From Gammaproteobacteria bacterium (GTDB taxonomy: Bacteria > Pseudomonadota > Gammaproteobacteria > GCA-001735895), in contig CP070646.1 of the NCBI GenBank assembly GCA_020354435.1, positions 1,867,641 through 1,910,580 of the forward strand: a stretch of 42,940 nucleotides of DNA, written 5' to 3'. Shown piece by piece: positions 1 through 8,093 of this stretch. Numbering within the stretch: the first letter of the stretch is position 1; every line of letters starts with the position of its first letter. Made by a program: the position numbers and the translations under genes. The notes beneath the pieces are model-generated. The model saw nothing but the letters and a program-made list of their open reading frames with translations. It ran no database searches and was not told the DNA's origin.

Positions 1-77
1 TTGACTATCCCGAACCGATTCTGGATTTGAAGACTACACGCGAACGCGCACTGCAAAGTTTCAAGTCGCTCGGCTGA
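1..77 (+). CDS. phrB: Deoxyribodipyrimidine photolyase, C-terminal end only (partial)
   Basis: Only the last 24 codons are present, read in the frame starting at base 3 and ending in TGA at 75-77. The peptide begins DYPEPILDLKTTRERAL and ends SFKSLG. This resembles the conserved tail of the cryptochrome/photolyase family (Y-P-x-P-I-v-D-x-k-x-x-R-e-r-A-L), which uses FADH- and light to split cyclobutane pyrimidine dimers. The catalytic and FAD-binding parts lie outside the window, so class and activity cannot be judged. It converges on the kinase gene on the other strand, 18 bases away. Confidence 0.7.
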   Translation, partial: DYPEPILDLKTTRERALQSFKSLG

Positions 78-98
78 GACCTCGCGCCGCGAGACTCA
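75..98. terminator. Imperfect hairpin between convergent genes
   Basis: The 18-base gap between the photolyase stop (75-77) and the kinase stop (96-98) forms an inverted repeat, TGAG-A-C-(C)-TCGC against GCGA-G-A-CTCA, with one mismatch and one bulge. Both stop codons are part of the stem. There is no T-tract on either strand, so this is at best a bidirectional attenuating or mRNA-end hairpin and not a textbook intrinsic terminator. Confidence 0.35.
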
Positions 99-2630
99 GG
101 CTGCTTCCATTTCGCGGATATGTTCCTGGCAGCGTTTCATCGCCGCGGCCATTTGTTTGCCGCTGGCGTAGCGCGCCGAGGCTTCTTTTTGCAACGCCTT
201 GTTGACGACGTTGTTGACGCAGTTCGGCAGGTCAGAGCGGTAATGTCGAATGTCGGGGTGTTTTTCGTTGGTGATGTTGTACATCAGGTTGGCGATCGAA
301 TCGCCCTGGAAAGGCAATTCGCCGCTCAGCATCTGGTAGAGCGTGACGCCGAGAGAAAACAGATCGGCGCGGCCGTCGACCTTTTTCCCGGCAAGCTGCT
401 CGGGCGACATGTAATAGGGGCTGCCGAGGATGGTGCCGGTCTTGGTCTTGCTGGCGTCGGTCAGGCAGGCAACGCCGAAATCGGTAATCTTGGCGAGACG
501 CTTTTGCCTGTTGTAAATAATGTTCGCCGGCTTGATATCGCGATGCACGACGTGTTGCTGATGCGCGTAATCGAGCGCCATTGCCATGCTTATGATGATT
601 TGAAATATCTCGCTGACCGGCAGCAATTTTTTCGCCGTGCAATAAGTTGTCAGATCCTTGCCCTTGAGATAATCCATCGCGATATAGGCCAGCTCCTGTT
701 CTTCCCCGACATCGTATACGGTGACGATATTGGGATGATCGAGGCGCCCGGCGGCCTCGGCCTCGCGGAAAAAACGGTTACGGATTTCGTCACGCATGTC
801 GTCCTCGAACTCATCCGACAGCACCATGGTCTTGATCGCGACGGTGCGGCCAATCTTGTCGTCATGCCCGAGGTAAACCATTCCCATCGCGCCACGGCCG
901 ATTTCACTGTCGATCTGGTAGCGGCCCAGTTTCGGTTTCGAAATGCCGTCCTTGCTCGATATCAGGGTTGGCCCGGGACCGGTGGTATCGCGGCCCGCGA
1001 GTACCACGGTTTTCGATGCCTTTTCGTTTTGTTCGACGCGTTCTGCGACGTCGTTGTACTTTTCATCGTGCTGCAGGATATGCTTGAAAACTGATACCGC
1101 CTTGTTGAACTGGCGCTTGCGCTCATAGTCGAGACCGAGGTTGTACAACTGGCTCAACAGGGAAGCGTCTACCTGGCAGGCGCGGAACTTTTCGAAGGCC
1201 TGGTCCAGATTGCCCTGTGCATGCAGTGACTGACCGAGCTGACGGTTGGCCAGCGACAGGTCGGACTGTACCTGAATCAGTCGCGCGTTGAAGGATTGCC
1301 GCGTACCCAGTATCAGATGACCGACAATCAACATTACCACCGCGGTCATCATCGGCAACCACATCGACTGCGAACTCATCAGCACGAAGTGCGCGTTAAA
1401 AATCATCAGGACCAGAAACAGGCTTAGGAAAAAAGCCGTGTTGGTGCGAAAGCGACCGAGAACGAACATCAGGTACAGGCCAAGCACCAGGATGATTCCA
1501 CGCAGCGCCCAGCCGGCCCATTCGGGCAAACGGTAAATATCGCCATTCAGCAGACTCGATACCGTGTGCGCCGTCGCCAGCGTAGGCGAAATCGATTCAC
1601 CGGTCGGCGTCAGGCGGGGTTGCGCCAGGCGCGGCGAGGTCAGACCAACGATCACAATCTTGTTGCGAAAGTTACTTCTGTCGACGCTGCCGTCGAGCAC
1701 ATCGATCAGCGAATACACCTCGAATGCCGGCTTGCCGTCCTTATCGCCATAGAAGCGCGGGTAAATCTTGAAATCGATATCGGCGCCGAGGTCCTTGCCA
1801 CCAAGCATCGGGCTGATGCCGGTCCTGGATTCGATATGCTGCATCGACATGCCCTTGCTACGCGTGACAAGCATCAATGCAAACGACGGCAAGAATTCCT
1901 GCCCGTATTGAACGATTAACGGCTCGCTGATGAATCGTTCGGCATGGCTGGAAACACCAATGCCCCCGACCTGCCTTGCTAGCTTCTTGATTGGCGGAAA
2001 CAGTTCCGATGCCTGCGTGACCTCGGGCGATGGCCAACCGAAGCCCTGGCTGCTATTACCGTTCAGGCTGACCTTCGGCAATGAAAATCTCTGCATGTAT
2101 TTTGGCAGCGACGGGGTCAGGCCCGACAGCGGCTCAGCGGTGGGGATGTATTGCATCGACAATACGATGCGGCCGCCGGATTTGAAGGTCTTGGCCAGGT
2201 TATCGTCACCGTGCAGCGCTGATTCGGTCATGCGTAGGGCCTTGTTCACGCTGCGGCTCAGCTTCTTCTGTTTTTTCAGGAGTTTTCTCAGTTCGGAGAG
2301 CGCAGTGAGCCCGGCCTGGTACTGGCCGGTATCGAAAGGCATGGTAAATCCAACCACGCTGGGTTTGGTACTGGTCATCAACTTCATCGATTCTGCCAGC
2401 ACGTCACGCGACCACGGCCAGGCACCCAGCGCCTGTTGCGACTTGTCGTCGATTGCGACGACGACGATTTTCTCGCTGGGTTCACGCGCGGTCGAAAATT
2501 TTACTCCCAGATTGTAGGCTTCGCGATCGAGCACGGAAAACATGCCCGTTTCCGCGAATATCAGAAACAGAAAGGTGATGACCAGCCCGACGAACCAGTC
2601 CCGTTTTAGAAGGGGTTTAATAGACCGCAT
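96..2630 (-). CDS. CHASE2-domain membrane sensor serine/threonine protein kinase
   Basis: This is an 844-residue inner-membrane receptor kinase. A first membrane segment (about 13-30) leads into an extracytoplasmic CHASE2 sensor domain (about 35-365). Three more membrane segments (about 371-391, 397-418 and 423-441) return to the cytoplasm, followed by a short TPR-like stretch (about 468-526). The C-terminal Hanks-type kinase domain (about 570-835) looks intact: glycine loop G578-RGAMG, lysine K600, catalytic loop HRDIKPAN (696-703), DFG (717-719) and SPE (742-744). The CHASE2 ligand is unknown for this architecture; by family logic it phosphorylates Ser/Thr on unidentified partners. No phosphatase gene is adjacent. 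The ATG start at 2628-2630 has no strong ribosome-binding site, but the first membrane helix begins soon after it, which supports this start. Confidence 0.9.
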   Translation of the reverse strand: MRSIKPLLKRDWFVGLVITFLFLIFAETGMFSVLDREAYNLGVKFSTAREPSEKIVVVAIDDKSQQALGAWPWSRDVLAESMKLMTSTKPSVVGFTMPFDTGQYQAGLTALSELRKLLKKQKKLSRSVNKALRMTESALHGDDNLAKTFKSGGRIVLSMQYIPTAEPLSGLTPSLPKYMQRFSLPKVSLNGNSSQGFGWPSPEVTQASELFPPIKKLARQVGGIGVSSHAERFISEPLIVQYGQEFLPSFALMLVTRSKGMSMQHIESRTGISPMLGGKDLGADIDFKIYPRFYGDKDGKPAFEVYSLIDVLDGSVDRSNFRNKIVIVGLTSPRLAQPRLTPTGESISPTLATAHTVSSLLNGDIYRLPEWAGWALRGIILVLGLYLMFVLGRFRTNTAFFLSLFLVLMIFNAHFVLMSSQSMWLPMMTAVVMLIVGHLILGTRQSFNARLIQVQSDLSLANRQLGQSLHAQGNLDQAFEKFRACQVDASLLSQLYNLGLDYERKRQFNKAVSVFKHILQHDEKYNDVAERVEQNEKASKTVVLAGRDTTGPGPTLISSKDGISKPKLGRYQIDSEIGRGAMGMVYLGHDDKIGRTVAIKTMVLSDEFEDDMRDEIRNRFFREAEAAGRLDHPNIVTVYDVGEEQELAYIAMDYLKGKDLTTYCTAKKLLPVSEIFQIIISMAMALDYAHQQHVVHRDIKPANIIYNRQKRLAKITDFGVACLTDASKTKTGTILGSPYYMSPEQLAGKKVDGRADLFSLGVTLYQMLSGELPFQGDSIANLMYNITNEKHPDIRHYRSDLPNCVNNVVNKALQKEASARYASGKQMAAAMKRCQEHIREMEAA

Positions 2631-2782
2631 TCAAGCTAAATTATTGTGAAAACCAGGTAGCCAGTTGATGTTTTATAGCTTAATAAACCTGGATTGTCTG
2701 CTCAGTTTGCTTAACAAAATGTTTCTGCAATGCCCGCTGGCGGTATTTCTGGCAAAACTGTGATCCATGCCGCCATTCGAGC

Positions 2783-2801
2783 CCGCGGTCGAAGACCGCG
2801 G
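2783..2801. repeat. Perfect 8-bp-stem hairpin between the beta-barrel gene and the kinase gene
   Basis: CCGCGGTC-GAA-GACCGCGG is a perfect inverted repeat. On the + strand it is followed by a T-rich but interrupted run (TTTAGCTTTTA). On the - strand, the direction of both flanking genes, no T-run follows. It could stabilise the 3' end of the beta-barrel mRNA. It is a poor terminator for the direction in which the genes are read. The rest of 2631-2877 holds only an AT-rich stretch near 2640-2730 that could carry the kinase promoter (TATAAA on the - strand). Confidence 0.4.
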
Positions 2802-2877
2802 TTTAGCTTTTAATTATCGTCAGAGCGGCCGCATTCTTGATAATAGCGGCAGGTTTCGTGGCTCGAAGCCAGAGAAT

Positions 2878-3438
2878 TTACAGCGGTTTCAGTTCGTTCT
2901 GATCGGTATGGGAGAAAGATTTGCGGCCATAAATATCAACCAGCGTGGTCTGACTGTAGGCGAGACGGCTCGGTCCGATGGTCAGGCGCTGGCTAAAGTG
3001 GGTGGTCAGTGCGTTTTTCTGCATGAAGGGTGACTGGATAATCTGCCAGTCGGGATGCCCCAGCTCGGCTGAAACCTCGATTACGATATTGCCGTCATCA
3101 TCGGTTTCACCCCGATAAACGCCGCCGGCAATAACGGCAACCGCGCGCGGGATAGAAAATTCGTGCATTACCAACTGTGATTCTGCATCCCAGATCCAGT
3201 AACCGGTCTGGTTATGAATCGCCTTACCATCCGGAATACGGTGAACCTCCAGGTGGTAATGTATCGCCGTCAGTTCCTGGGTTTCAGCGTTATCGACGTC
3301 GCCGGCCGGCGTAAAATGGATAGTCTCGGTATAGTCGTTCTTCTCGATGCCGTCCGGCTCGGGCGATTCGTCCTTGCCCTTATCGCCCTTCCAGCTACCG
3401 TTTAACCCGGCCAGCGGCCCATAGTCTATTTCGCTCAT
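2878..3438 (-). CDS. FABP/nitrobindin-like beta-barrel protein (heme-binding-like, DUF1794 type)
   Basis: This 186-residue cytoplasmic protein has the start and strand pattern of the bacterial FABP-like/nitrobindin family: an N-terminal LAGLNGSWKGDKGKD (the family's G-x-W-x-G-x-G), then repeated beta-hairpins (YTETIHF, LTAIHYHLEV, GYWIWDAES, LVMHEFSIPRAV), and a C-terminal strand LVDIYGRKSFSHTDQNEL containing a histidine near the position used for heme in nitrobindins. Family members bind hydrophobic ligands or heme; whether this one binds heme cannot be told from sequence alone. It stands alone, diverging from the permease-acyltransferase gene 94 bases away and followed by the kinase on the same strand after about 250 bases. 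No signal peptide is visible. Confidence 0.75.
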   Translation of the reverse strand: MSEIDYGPLAGLNGSWKGDKGKDESPEPDGIEKNDYTETIHFTPAGDVDNAETQELTAIHYHLEVHRIPDGKAIHNQTGYWIWDAESQLVMHEFSIPRAVAVIAGGVYRGETDDDGNIVIEVSAELGHPDWQIIQSPFMQKNALTTHFSQRLTIGPSRLAYSQTTLVDIYGRKSFSHTDQNELKPL

Positions 3439-3532
3439 ACATCCGCAACCCGCGCATATTTTTCCCTATTCTAGAAACAATTGCCCTTGCGGTCACATTC
3501 TTTTAGCCTGTTGCCTTAAAAACGAGCCACGC

Positions 3533-5404
3533 ATGCCTGATTCAGTCAAGCTATTGTCGACCCCGCGGTTTCGGCCATTTTTTCTGACCCAACTAGCGGG
3601 CGCGTTTAACGATAATCTGTACAAAAACGGTTTGACGATTTTTATCGCCTTCCAGGCTGCCGGCATTTCCCAGCAAGAAAGCAACACGCTGGTCAACATC
3701 GCCGCAGGATTATTCATTCTGCCTTTCTTCCTGTTCTCGGCGATCGCGGGGCAACTGGCAGACAAACACGAAAAATCCCGCTTGATTCGGCAAATCAAGC
3801 TGCTGGAAGTTGCGATCATGCTGCTTGGTGCACTGGCTTTCATATTCCACAGCCCCATCATGCTGGTGGCCATACTTTTTTTAATGGGGACACAGTCGAC
3901 GTTATTCGGCCCGGTCAAGTACAGCCTCATGCCCCAGGCGCTTGAACCGGAAGAGCTGGTCAGTGGTAACGCAATGGTCGAGTTTGGCACCTTTATTGCG
4001 ATCCTGATCGGTTTGATCGCCAGCGTATACATTATCGGTTTCGGCAATTACGCAATCGCCATCGCGGTGGTGGTGACGGCCGGACTCGGTTATTGGGCCA
4101 GCCGCGGCATCCCGCGTCTTCCGGCCGCCGCACCCGAACTTGAGATCAGTTTTAATATCCCCCGACAAACCCGGAACATCATGGCGGATGCACGTCAGAA
4201 CCTGACCGTCTTTTACTCGATCATGGGTATTTCCTGGTTCTGGTTCATCGGCATTACCTATGTCACTCAATTACCCAATTTCGTGCGCTACGAACTCGGC
4301 GGGAACGAACAGGTTTACGTGCTGCTGCTGGCGATGTTTTCGCTCGGCATCGGTGCCGGTTCGTTCCTGTGCGAGAAACTTTCCGGGCGCATGGTCGAAA
4401 TCGGGCTGGTGCCGCTGGGCTCACTGGGATTAACGCTGTTCGGCATAGATCTTTACTTCAACCAGGGACTCATGGCCGGCCCGGAACTGCTCGGCCCGGC
4501 GGCGTTTATCGCCCAGGGCTGGAGCCTGCGGATATGCTTCGACATTATCATGCTCGGAGTTTCCGGCGGCATCTACATCGTACCGCTGTACGCCCTGATT
4601 CAGCAGCGCAGCGATCCCAGCAAATGCTCTCGAATCATCGCCGCCAACAATGTACTGAACGCGCTGTTCATGGTCGCGGCCTCGATTTACGGATTGTTAG
4701 CCCTGTCGGCAGGCGTGTCGATTCCGCTACTGTTCCTGATCATGGCACTGATGAACGCTGCGGTGGCATTATTCATCTTTATGCTGGTGCCGGAATTTAT
4801 CATGCGCCTGCTGGTCTGGTTGCTGATCCACACCGTTTACCGGGTCGACAAAACAGGGCTCGATAATATTCCCGACGAAGGCCCGGCCGTACTGGTTTGC
4901 AATCACGTCAGCTTCGTCGACGCGCTGGTGCTCGCCGGTTGCGTCAGGCGTCCGATTCGTTTCGTCATGTACTACAAGATCTTCGAGTTACCGGTACTTT
5001 CCTTCATCTTTCGCACCGCCAACGCGATCCCGATCGCGGGCGTATGCGAGGACCCCGAGATGATGGAAAAGGCCTTCGATCGTGTCAGCGAGGCACTGGC
5101 AGAGGATGAGATCGTCTGTATTTTTCCTGAAGGCAAGCTGACCGCCGATGGTGAAATGGACGAATTCAAACCCGGGGTAATGCGGATACTCGAGCGCGAT
5201 CCGGTACCGCTGGTGCCGCTAGCGCTGCGCGGACTTTGGGGCAGCTTTTTCAGCCGTGCCTATGGCAGCGCAATGTCGCGCCTTTTGCCTCGCGGCGTGC
5301 TGAGCCGAATCGAAGTTGTCGCCGGAGAGGCTATGCACCCGACCGATGTCTCGCTCGAACGAATGCGCGAGCGTGTGTTGCAGCTACGCGGTGATCGGCT
5401 TTAA
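3533..5404 (+). CDS. Fused MFS lysophospholipid transporter - PlsC acyltransferase (no acyl-ACP synthetase domain)
   Basis: This 623-residue protein has two parts. Residues 1 to about 420 are a 12-helix major facilitator permease of the LplT type, starting RFRPFFLTQLAGAFNDN, a signature of lysophospholipid flippases. Residues about 430-623 are a 1-acyl-glycerophosphate acyltransferase domain with the H(x)4D motif H458-VSFV-D463, the FPEG motif (531-534) and the VPLALRG block. In E. coli the related jobs are done by LplT (flipping 2-acyl-lysophospholipid inwards) and Aas (re-acylating it with acyl-ACP). Many proteobacteria carry a three-part permease-acyltransferase-AMP-ligase fusion of over 1,100 residues. 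Here the AMP-binding ligase part is absent: the stop TAA is clean and an unrelated LysR gene follows 22 bases later. It must therefore use acyl donors made elsewhere. Confidence 0.88.
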   Translation: MPDSVKLLSTPRFRPFFLTQLAGAFNDNLYKNGLTIFIAFQAAGISQQESNTLVNIAAGLFILPFFLFSAIAGQLADKHEKSRLIRQIKLLEVAIMLLGALAFIFHSPIMLVAILFLMGTQSTLFGPVKYSLMPQALEPEELVSGNAMVEFGTFIAILIGLIASVYIIGFGNYAIAIAVVVTAGLGYWASRGIPRLPAAAPELEISFNIPRQTRNIMADARQNLTVFYSIMGISWFWFIGITYVTQLPNFVRYELGGNEQVYVLLLAMFSLGIGAGSFLCEKLSGRMVEIGLVPLGSLGLTLFGIDLYFNQGLMAGPELLGPAAFIAQGWSLRICFDIIMLGVSGGIYIVPLYALIQQRSDPSKCSRIIAANNVLNALFMVAASIYGLLALSAGVSIPLLFLIMALMNAAVALFIFMLVPEFIMRLLVWLLIHTVYRVDKTGLDNIPDEGPAVLVCNHVSFVDALVLAGCVRRPIRFVMYYKIFELPVLSFIFRTANAIPIAGVCEDPEMMEKAFDRVSEALAEDEIVCIFPEGKLTADGEMDEFKPGVMRILERDPVPLVPLALRGLWGSFFSRAYGSAMSRLLPRGVLSRIEVVAGEAMHPTDVSLERMRERVLQLRGDRL

Positions 5405-5426
5405 TCCGGACACGAGCTGCCAGGGA

Positions 5427-6320
5427 TCAATCTCCCATCATCAGCGCTGGATTGTGGCCCAGGATTCCGGTTAAAAATTTACACACCGCATCGACCCTGG
5501 CGACGTGGCGCAGGTCTTCGTGCACCAGCAGCCAGTAGGTGCGTTCAACCGATATCTGTTCGGGTAAGATTACCTGCAAGCGAGGCTCGTCCCGCGCCAT
5601 GAAGCAGTGCACCAGGCCGAGTCCGATACCATCCAGGATCGCGTTGAACTGTGCGCTGACGTTAGTGCTACGAAACACGACCCGTGCGTTTTTGATCGTG
5701 TTATCGAAAAATCGCAGCTCGGGCATTTCGATCAGGTCGTCGATGTAACTGACGAAGTTGTGGCCAGCCAGCTCTTCGGGTTTGTTAATCGGCGCATGCG
5801 CCGCCAGGTAGTCGCGGGATCCATAGATCCGCAGCCGGTAATCGCAAAGCTTCCACGCGATCAGTCGCCCGCTCTCCGGTCGCGAAAAGCTGATTGCAAT
5901 GTCGGCCTCTCGCTTGGACAGGCTCATACGACGGGTCTCCGCAACCAGCTCGATTTCGATATCGGGGTGTTCACGACGAAATGCCGTCACGTGGCGCGCG
6001 ATTACCTGTGATCCGAGTGCCTCGGGCGTGGCCAGCCGTACCGTGCCGCCGAGGCGGGCATCCTTGCCGGCTATGTCCTGGTAAAGCCGGTTCGACTGGG
6101 TTTCGATCTGCTCGGCCAGCGGCAGCAGGCGTAAACCCGCGTCGGTCAGTTGATAACCATTTGGCGACTTATCGAACAGGCGTACATCGAGCTGCTTTTC
6201 CAGCGCAGTAATGCGGCGGCTGACGGTAGTATGATCGACGTGCAGTCGCGCCGCCGCGCGCACCAGCTTGCCCTGGCGCGACAGTTCGAGGAAATAACGT
6301 AGATCATCCCAGTCGTACAT
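5427..6320 (-). CDS. LysR-family transcriptional regulator
   Basis: This is a 297-residue regulator. The N-terminal winged helix-turn-helix (about 1-60) contains LVRAAARLHVDHTTVSRRI and the family's ALEKQLDVRLF turn. A LysR substrate domain (about 90-290) follows, with conserved stretches such as LGGTVRLATPEALG and ILDGIGLGLV. I chose the ATG at 6318-6320 (MYDWDDLRYFL), the usual start of this subgroup. An in-frame upstream start at 6344 would add eight residues encoded inside the palindrome. It diverges from mmsA with 170 bases between the starts, so by standard LysR logic it probably controls mmsA and itself. The inducer is unknown; a valine or propionate breakdown intermediate is a guess from context. 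Confidence 0.88.
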   Translation of the reverse strand: MYDWDDLRYFLELSRQGKLVRAAARLHVDHTTVSRRITALEKQLDVRLFDKSPNGYQLTDAGLRLLPLAEQIETQSNRLYQDIAGKDARLGGTVRLATPEALGSQVIARHVTAFRREHPDIEIELVAETRRMSLSKREADIAISFSRPESGRLIAWKLCDYRLRIYGSRDYLAAHAPINKPEELAGHNFVSYIDDLIEMPELRFFDNTIKNARVVFRSTNVSAQFNAILDGIGLGLVHCFMARDEPRLQVILPEQISVERTYWLLVHEDLRHVARVDAVCKFLTGILGHNPALMMGD

Positions 6321-6330
6321 ATCGCTTCGA

Positions 6331-6378
6331 AGGGGACAGACCACGTTTTTCGCAAGCGAAAAACGTGGTCTGTCCCCT
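6331..6378. repeat. Perfect palindrome, 23-bp arms with a 2-base centre (REP-like)
   Basis: The left arm (6331-6353) begins AGGGGACAGACCACG and continues TTTTTCGC. The right arm (6356-6378) is its exact reverse complement. The centre is AA (6354-6355). The element lies just upstream of the LysR start codon and 113 bases before mmsA. It is far too long and perfect for a normal operator. Each arm holds an internal start codon in the direction away from the other arm. I see no second copy in the window. It resembles the repetitive extragenic palindromes mobilised by IS200-like (RAYT) transposases; no such transposase is present here. Confidence 0.85.
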
Positions 6379-6390
6379 GCTGTTCTGTGT

Positions 6391-6451
6391 ATTTTTGCAC
6401 AATAGATGTGAGTTTCGCACTATATCTTTGCATAAATATCTTGTCTATACT
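6391..6451 (+). promoter_or_regulatory. Likely mmsA promoter and LysR operator region
   Basis: The segment between the palindrome and mmsA is AT-rich. It holds a -10-like TATACT at 6446-6451 without a good -35, as expected of an activator-dependent promoter. Upstream, three similar motifs follow one another: TTTGCAC (6394-6400), TTTCGCAC (6413-6420) and TTTGCAT (6427-6433). The stretch CACA-ATAGA-TGTG (6398-6410) is a small dyad, the kind of site LysR proteins bind. The assignment is inference from position and symmetry only. Confidence 0.4.
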
Positions 6452-6490
6452 GCGTGCCTTATTATCGAACAACCTGACCACGGAGCTATC

Positions 6491-8017
6491 ATGAGCCAGC
6501 CAGCCGCAGCCGTTTCCAGCGATATCACCCGCTTAAGCCACTATATCAACGGCGAGCATGTCGCCGGCGACAGTGGCCGCTTCGGTGACGTCTACAACCC
6601 GACCCTGGGTCGAAAGACCAGCGAAGTGCCGCTGGCCTCGAAATCCGAGGTCGAGACCGCAATCGCCGCCGCCGAGCAGGCCTTTCCCGGCTGGGCCGCG
6701 ACTTCGGTATTGCAGCGCTCGCGAATCATGGCGCGTTACGTGCAACTGTTGTACAAGCACCAGGAGGAGTTGGCGACACTGGTATCGAAAGAGCATGGCA
6801 AGGTCATCGAGGATGCGATGGGATCGGTCTTGCGGGGTATTGAAGTCTGCGAGTTTGCCTGTGGTGCACCGCACGCGCAAAAAGGCGAGTTTTCCGATAA
6901 CGTCGCGCGCGGAATCGACATCTACTCGATGCGCAAGCCGCTTGGTGTCGTCGCCGGCATCACGCCATTCAACTTCCCGGCAATGATCCCGTTGTGGATG
7001 GCCGGCATGGCGCTGATCACCGGTAATACCGTGGTCTTGAAACCGTCGGAAAAAGATCCGTCCTGCCCGCTGCGCCTGGCAGAGCTGTTTATCGAAGCCG
7101 GTGGGCCTCCCGGCGTGCTTAACGTGATCAACGGCGATAAGGAAGCGGTCGACACCCTGCTCGAGGACGAGCGCGTCAAGGCAATCAGTTTCGTCGGCTC
7201 GACGCCAATCGCGAAATACGTTTACGCCACCGCAACGGCCAACGGCAAACGCTGCCAGGCCATGGGCGGCGCCAAGAACCACATGTTGATCCTGCCCGAC
7301 GCCGATCTCGAGGATGTCGCCAATGCGCTGATGGGTGCCGCCTATGGTTCGGCCGGTGAGCGTTGCATGGCGATTTCGGTCGGCGTTTGCGTCGGCGACG
7401 AAGTAGCCGACAAGCTGATTGAAATCCTCAAGCCGCGGGTCGAGTCGCTGCGTATCGGCGCCAGTCTCGAACGCGGCCTCGAAATGGGCCCGCTGGTGAC
7501 CAAAGAGCACCGCGAAAAAGTCATGAACTATATCCAGATGGCCGAGGACGAAGGCTCACGCCTGGTGGTCGACGGTCGCGACTTCGTCTGTGATGGTCAC
7601 GAGGGTGGTTTTTTTCTCGGCGGCTCGCTGATCGATAACGTCAAACCCGGCATGCAATCCTACGAGGAAGAAATCTTCGGACCGGTGCTGCAAATCATGC
7701 GTGTCGGCTCTTTCGAGGAAGGCGCGGCGCTGGCGACCGATCACCCCTACGGTAACGGCACTTCGATTTTCACCCGAAACGGCTCGGCCGCGCGCACTTT
7801 CGCCGACAAGGTGGAAGTCGGTATGGTCGGAATCAACGTGCCGATTCCCGTGCCGCTGGCGTTTCACAGCTTCGGCGGCTGGAAGGCGTCGGCCTTCGGC
7901 GATCACAACCAGTACGGCATGGAAGGGCTGCGCTTTTATACCAAGGTCAAAACGGTGACTTCGCGCTGGCTCGACGACGGGCTGGAAGCGGAATTCATGA
8001 TGCCCGTGCTAAAGTAA
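6491..8017 (+). CDS. mmsA: CoA-acylating methylmalonate-semialdehyde dehydrogenase
   Basis: This 508-residue enzyme oxidises methylmalonate semialdehyde to propionyl-CoA (and malonate semialdehyde to acetyl-CoA) with NAD+ and CoA in valine, pyrimidine and inositol breakdown. It is an aldehyde dehydrogenase-fold protein with the nucleophile C292 in GSAGERCMAIS and the loop GITPFNFPAM. Where ordinary aldehyde dehydrogenases have the general-base glutamate (ELGGK), it has AMGGAKNHM, the hallmark of the CoA-acylating group. The ATG at 6491 is preceded by GGAG at 6482-6485; upstream in-frame GTG codons fall in the palindrome and are unlikely. The usual partners (mmsB, acyl-CoA dehydrogenase) are not in the window, so it stands as a single gene under the divergent LysR regulator. 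Confidence 0.95.
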   Translation: MSQPAAAVSSDITRLSHYINGEHVAGDSGRFGDVYNPTLGRKTSEVPLASKSEVETAIAAAEQAFPGWAATSVLQRSRIMARYVQLLYKHQEELATLVSKEHGKVIEDAMGSVLRGIEVCEFACGAPHAQKGEFSDNVARGIDIYSMRKPLGVVAGITPFNFPAMIPLWMAGMALITGNTVVLKPSEKDPSCPLRLAELFIEAGGPPGVLNVINGDKEAVDTLLEDERVKAISFVGSTPIAKYVYATATANGKRCQAMGGAKNHMLILPDADLEDVANALMGAAYGSAGERCMAISVGVCVGDEVADKLIEILKPRVESLRIGASLERGLEMGPLVTKEHREKVMNYIQMAEDEGSRLVVDGRDFVCDGHEGGFFLGGSLIDNVKPGMQSYEEEIFGPVLQIMRVGSFEEGAALATDHPYGNGTSIFTRNGSAARTFADKVEVGMVGINVPIPVPLAFHSFGGWKASAFGDHNQYGMEGLRFYTKVKTVTSRWLDDGLEAEFMMPVLK

Positions 8018-8029
8018 AATCCGACCCGA

Positions 8030-8055
8030 CCCCGGCCCTGGCCGGGGTTTTTTTT
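8030..8055 (+). terminator. Intrinsic terminator of mmsA
   Basis: CCCCGGCC-CT-GGCCGGGG (8030-8047) is followed directly by eight T (8048-8055). It starts 12 bases after the mmsA stop codon. This is a textbook Rho-independent terminator on the + strand. Confidence 0.95.
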
Positions 8056-8093
8056 GCAAAATCCTGTAGTTTTAACCCGGTGAAATTTACCGG

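Noticed and set aside
120..1094. Long open frame on the + strand opposite the kinase domain
   Set aside because: It overlaps the intact kinase motifs on the other strand, has no family character and no ribosome-binding site. It is a by-product of GC-rich codon use.
2783..2801. Hairpin as a terminator of the beta-barrel gene
   Set aside because: No T-run follows on the strand of that gene; only the opposite strand has a T-rich stretch, with no gene reading into it.
3862..3869. GCTGGTGG as a Chi site next to recBCD
   Set aside because: A few copies of the E. coli octamer occur within coding sequence, but Chi differs between species and I cannot test over-representation without a whole-genome count.
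5986..5998. CACGTG near 5990 as a parS site
   Set aside because: The flanks (CCGTCACGTGGCGCG) do not match the TGTT...AACA arms of parS.
6344..6346. Upstream start codon for the LysR gene
   Set aside because: The eight added residues are encoded in the palindrome and are absent from the normal family start MYDWDDLRYF.
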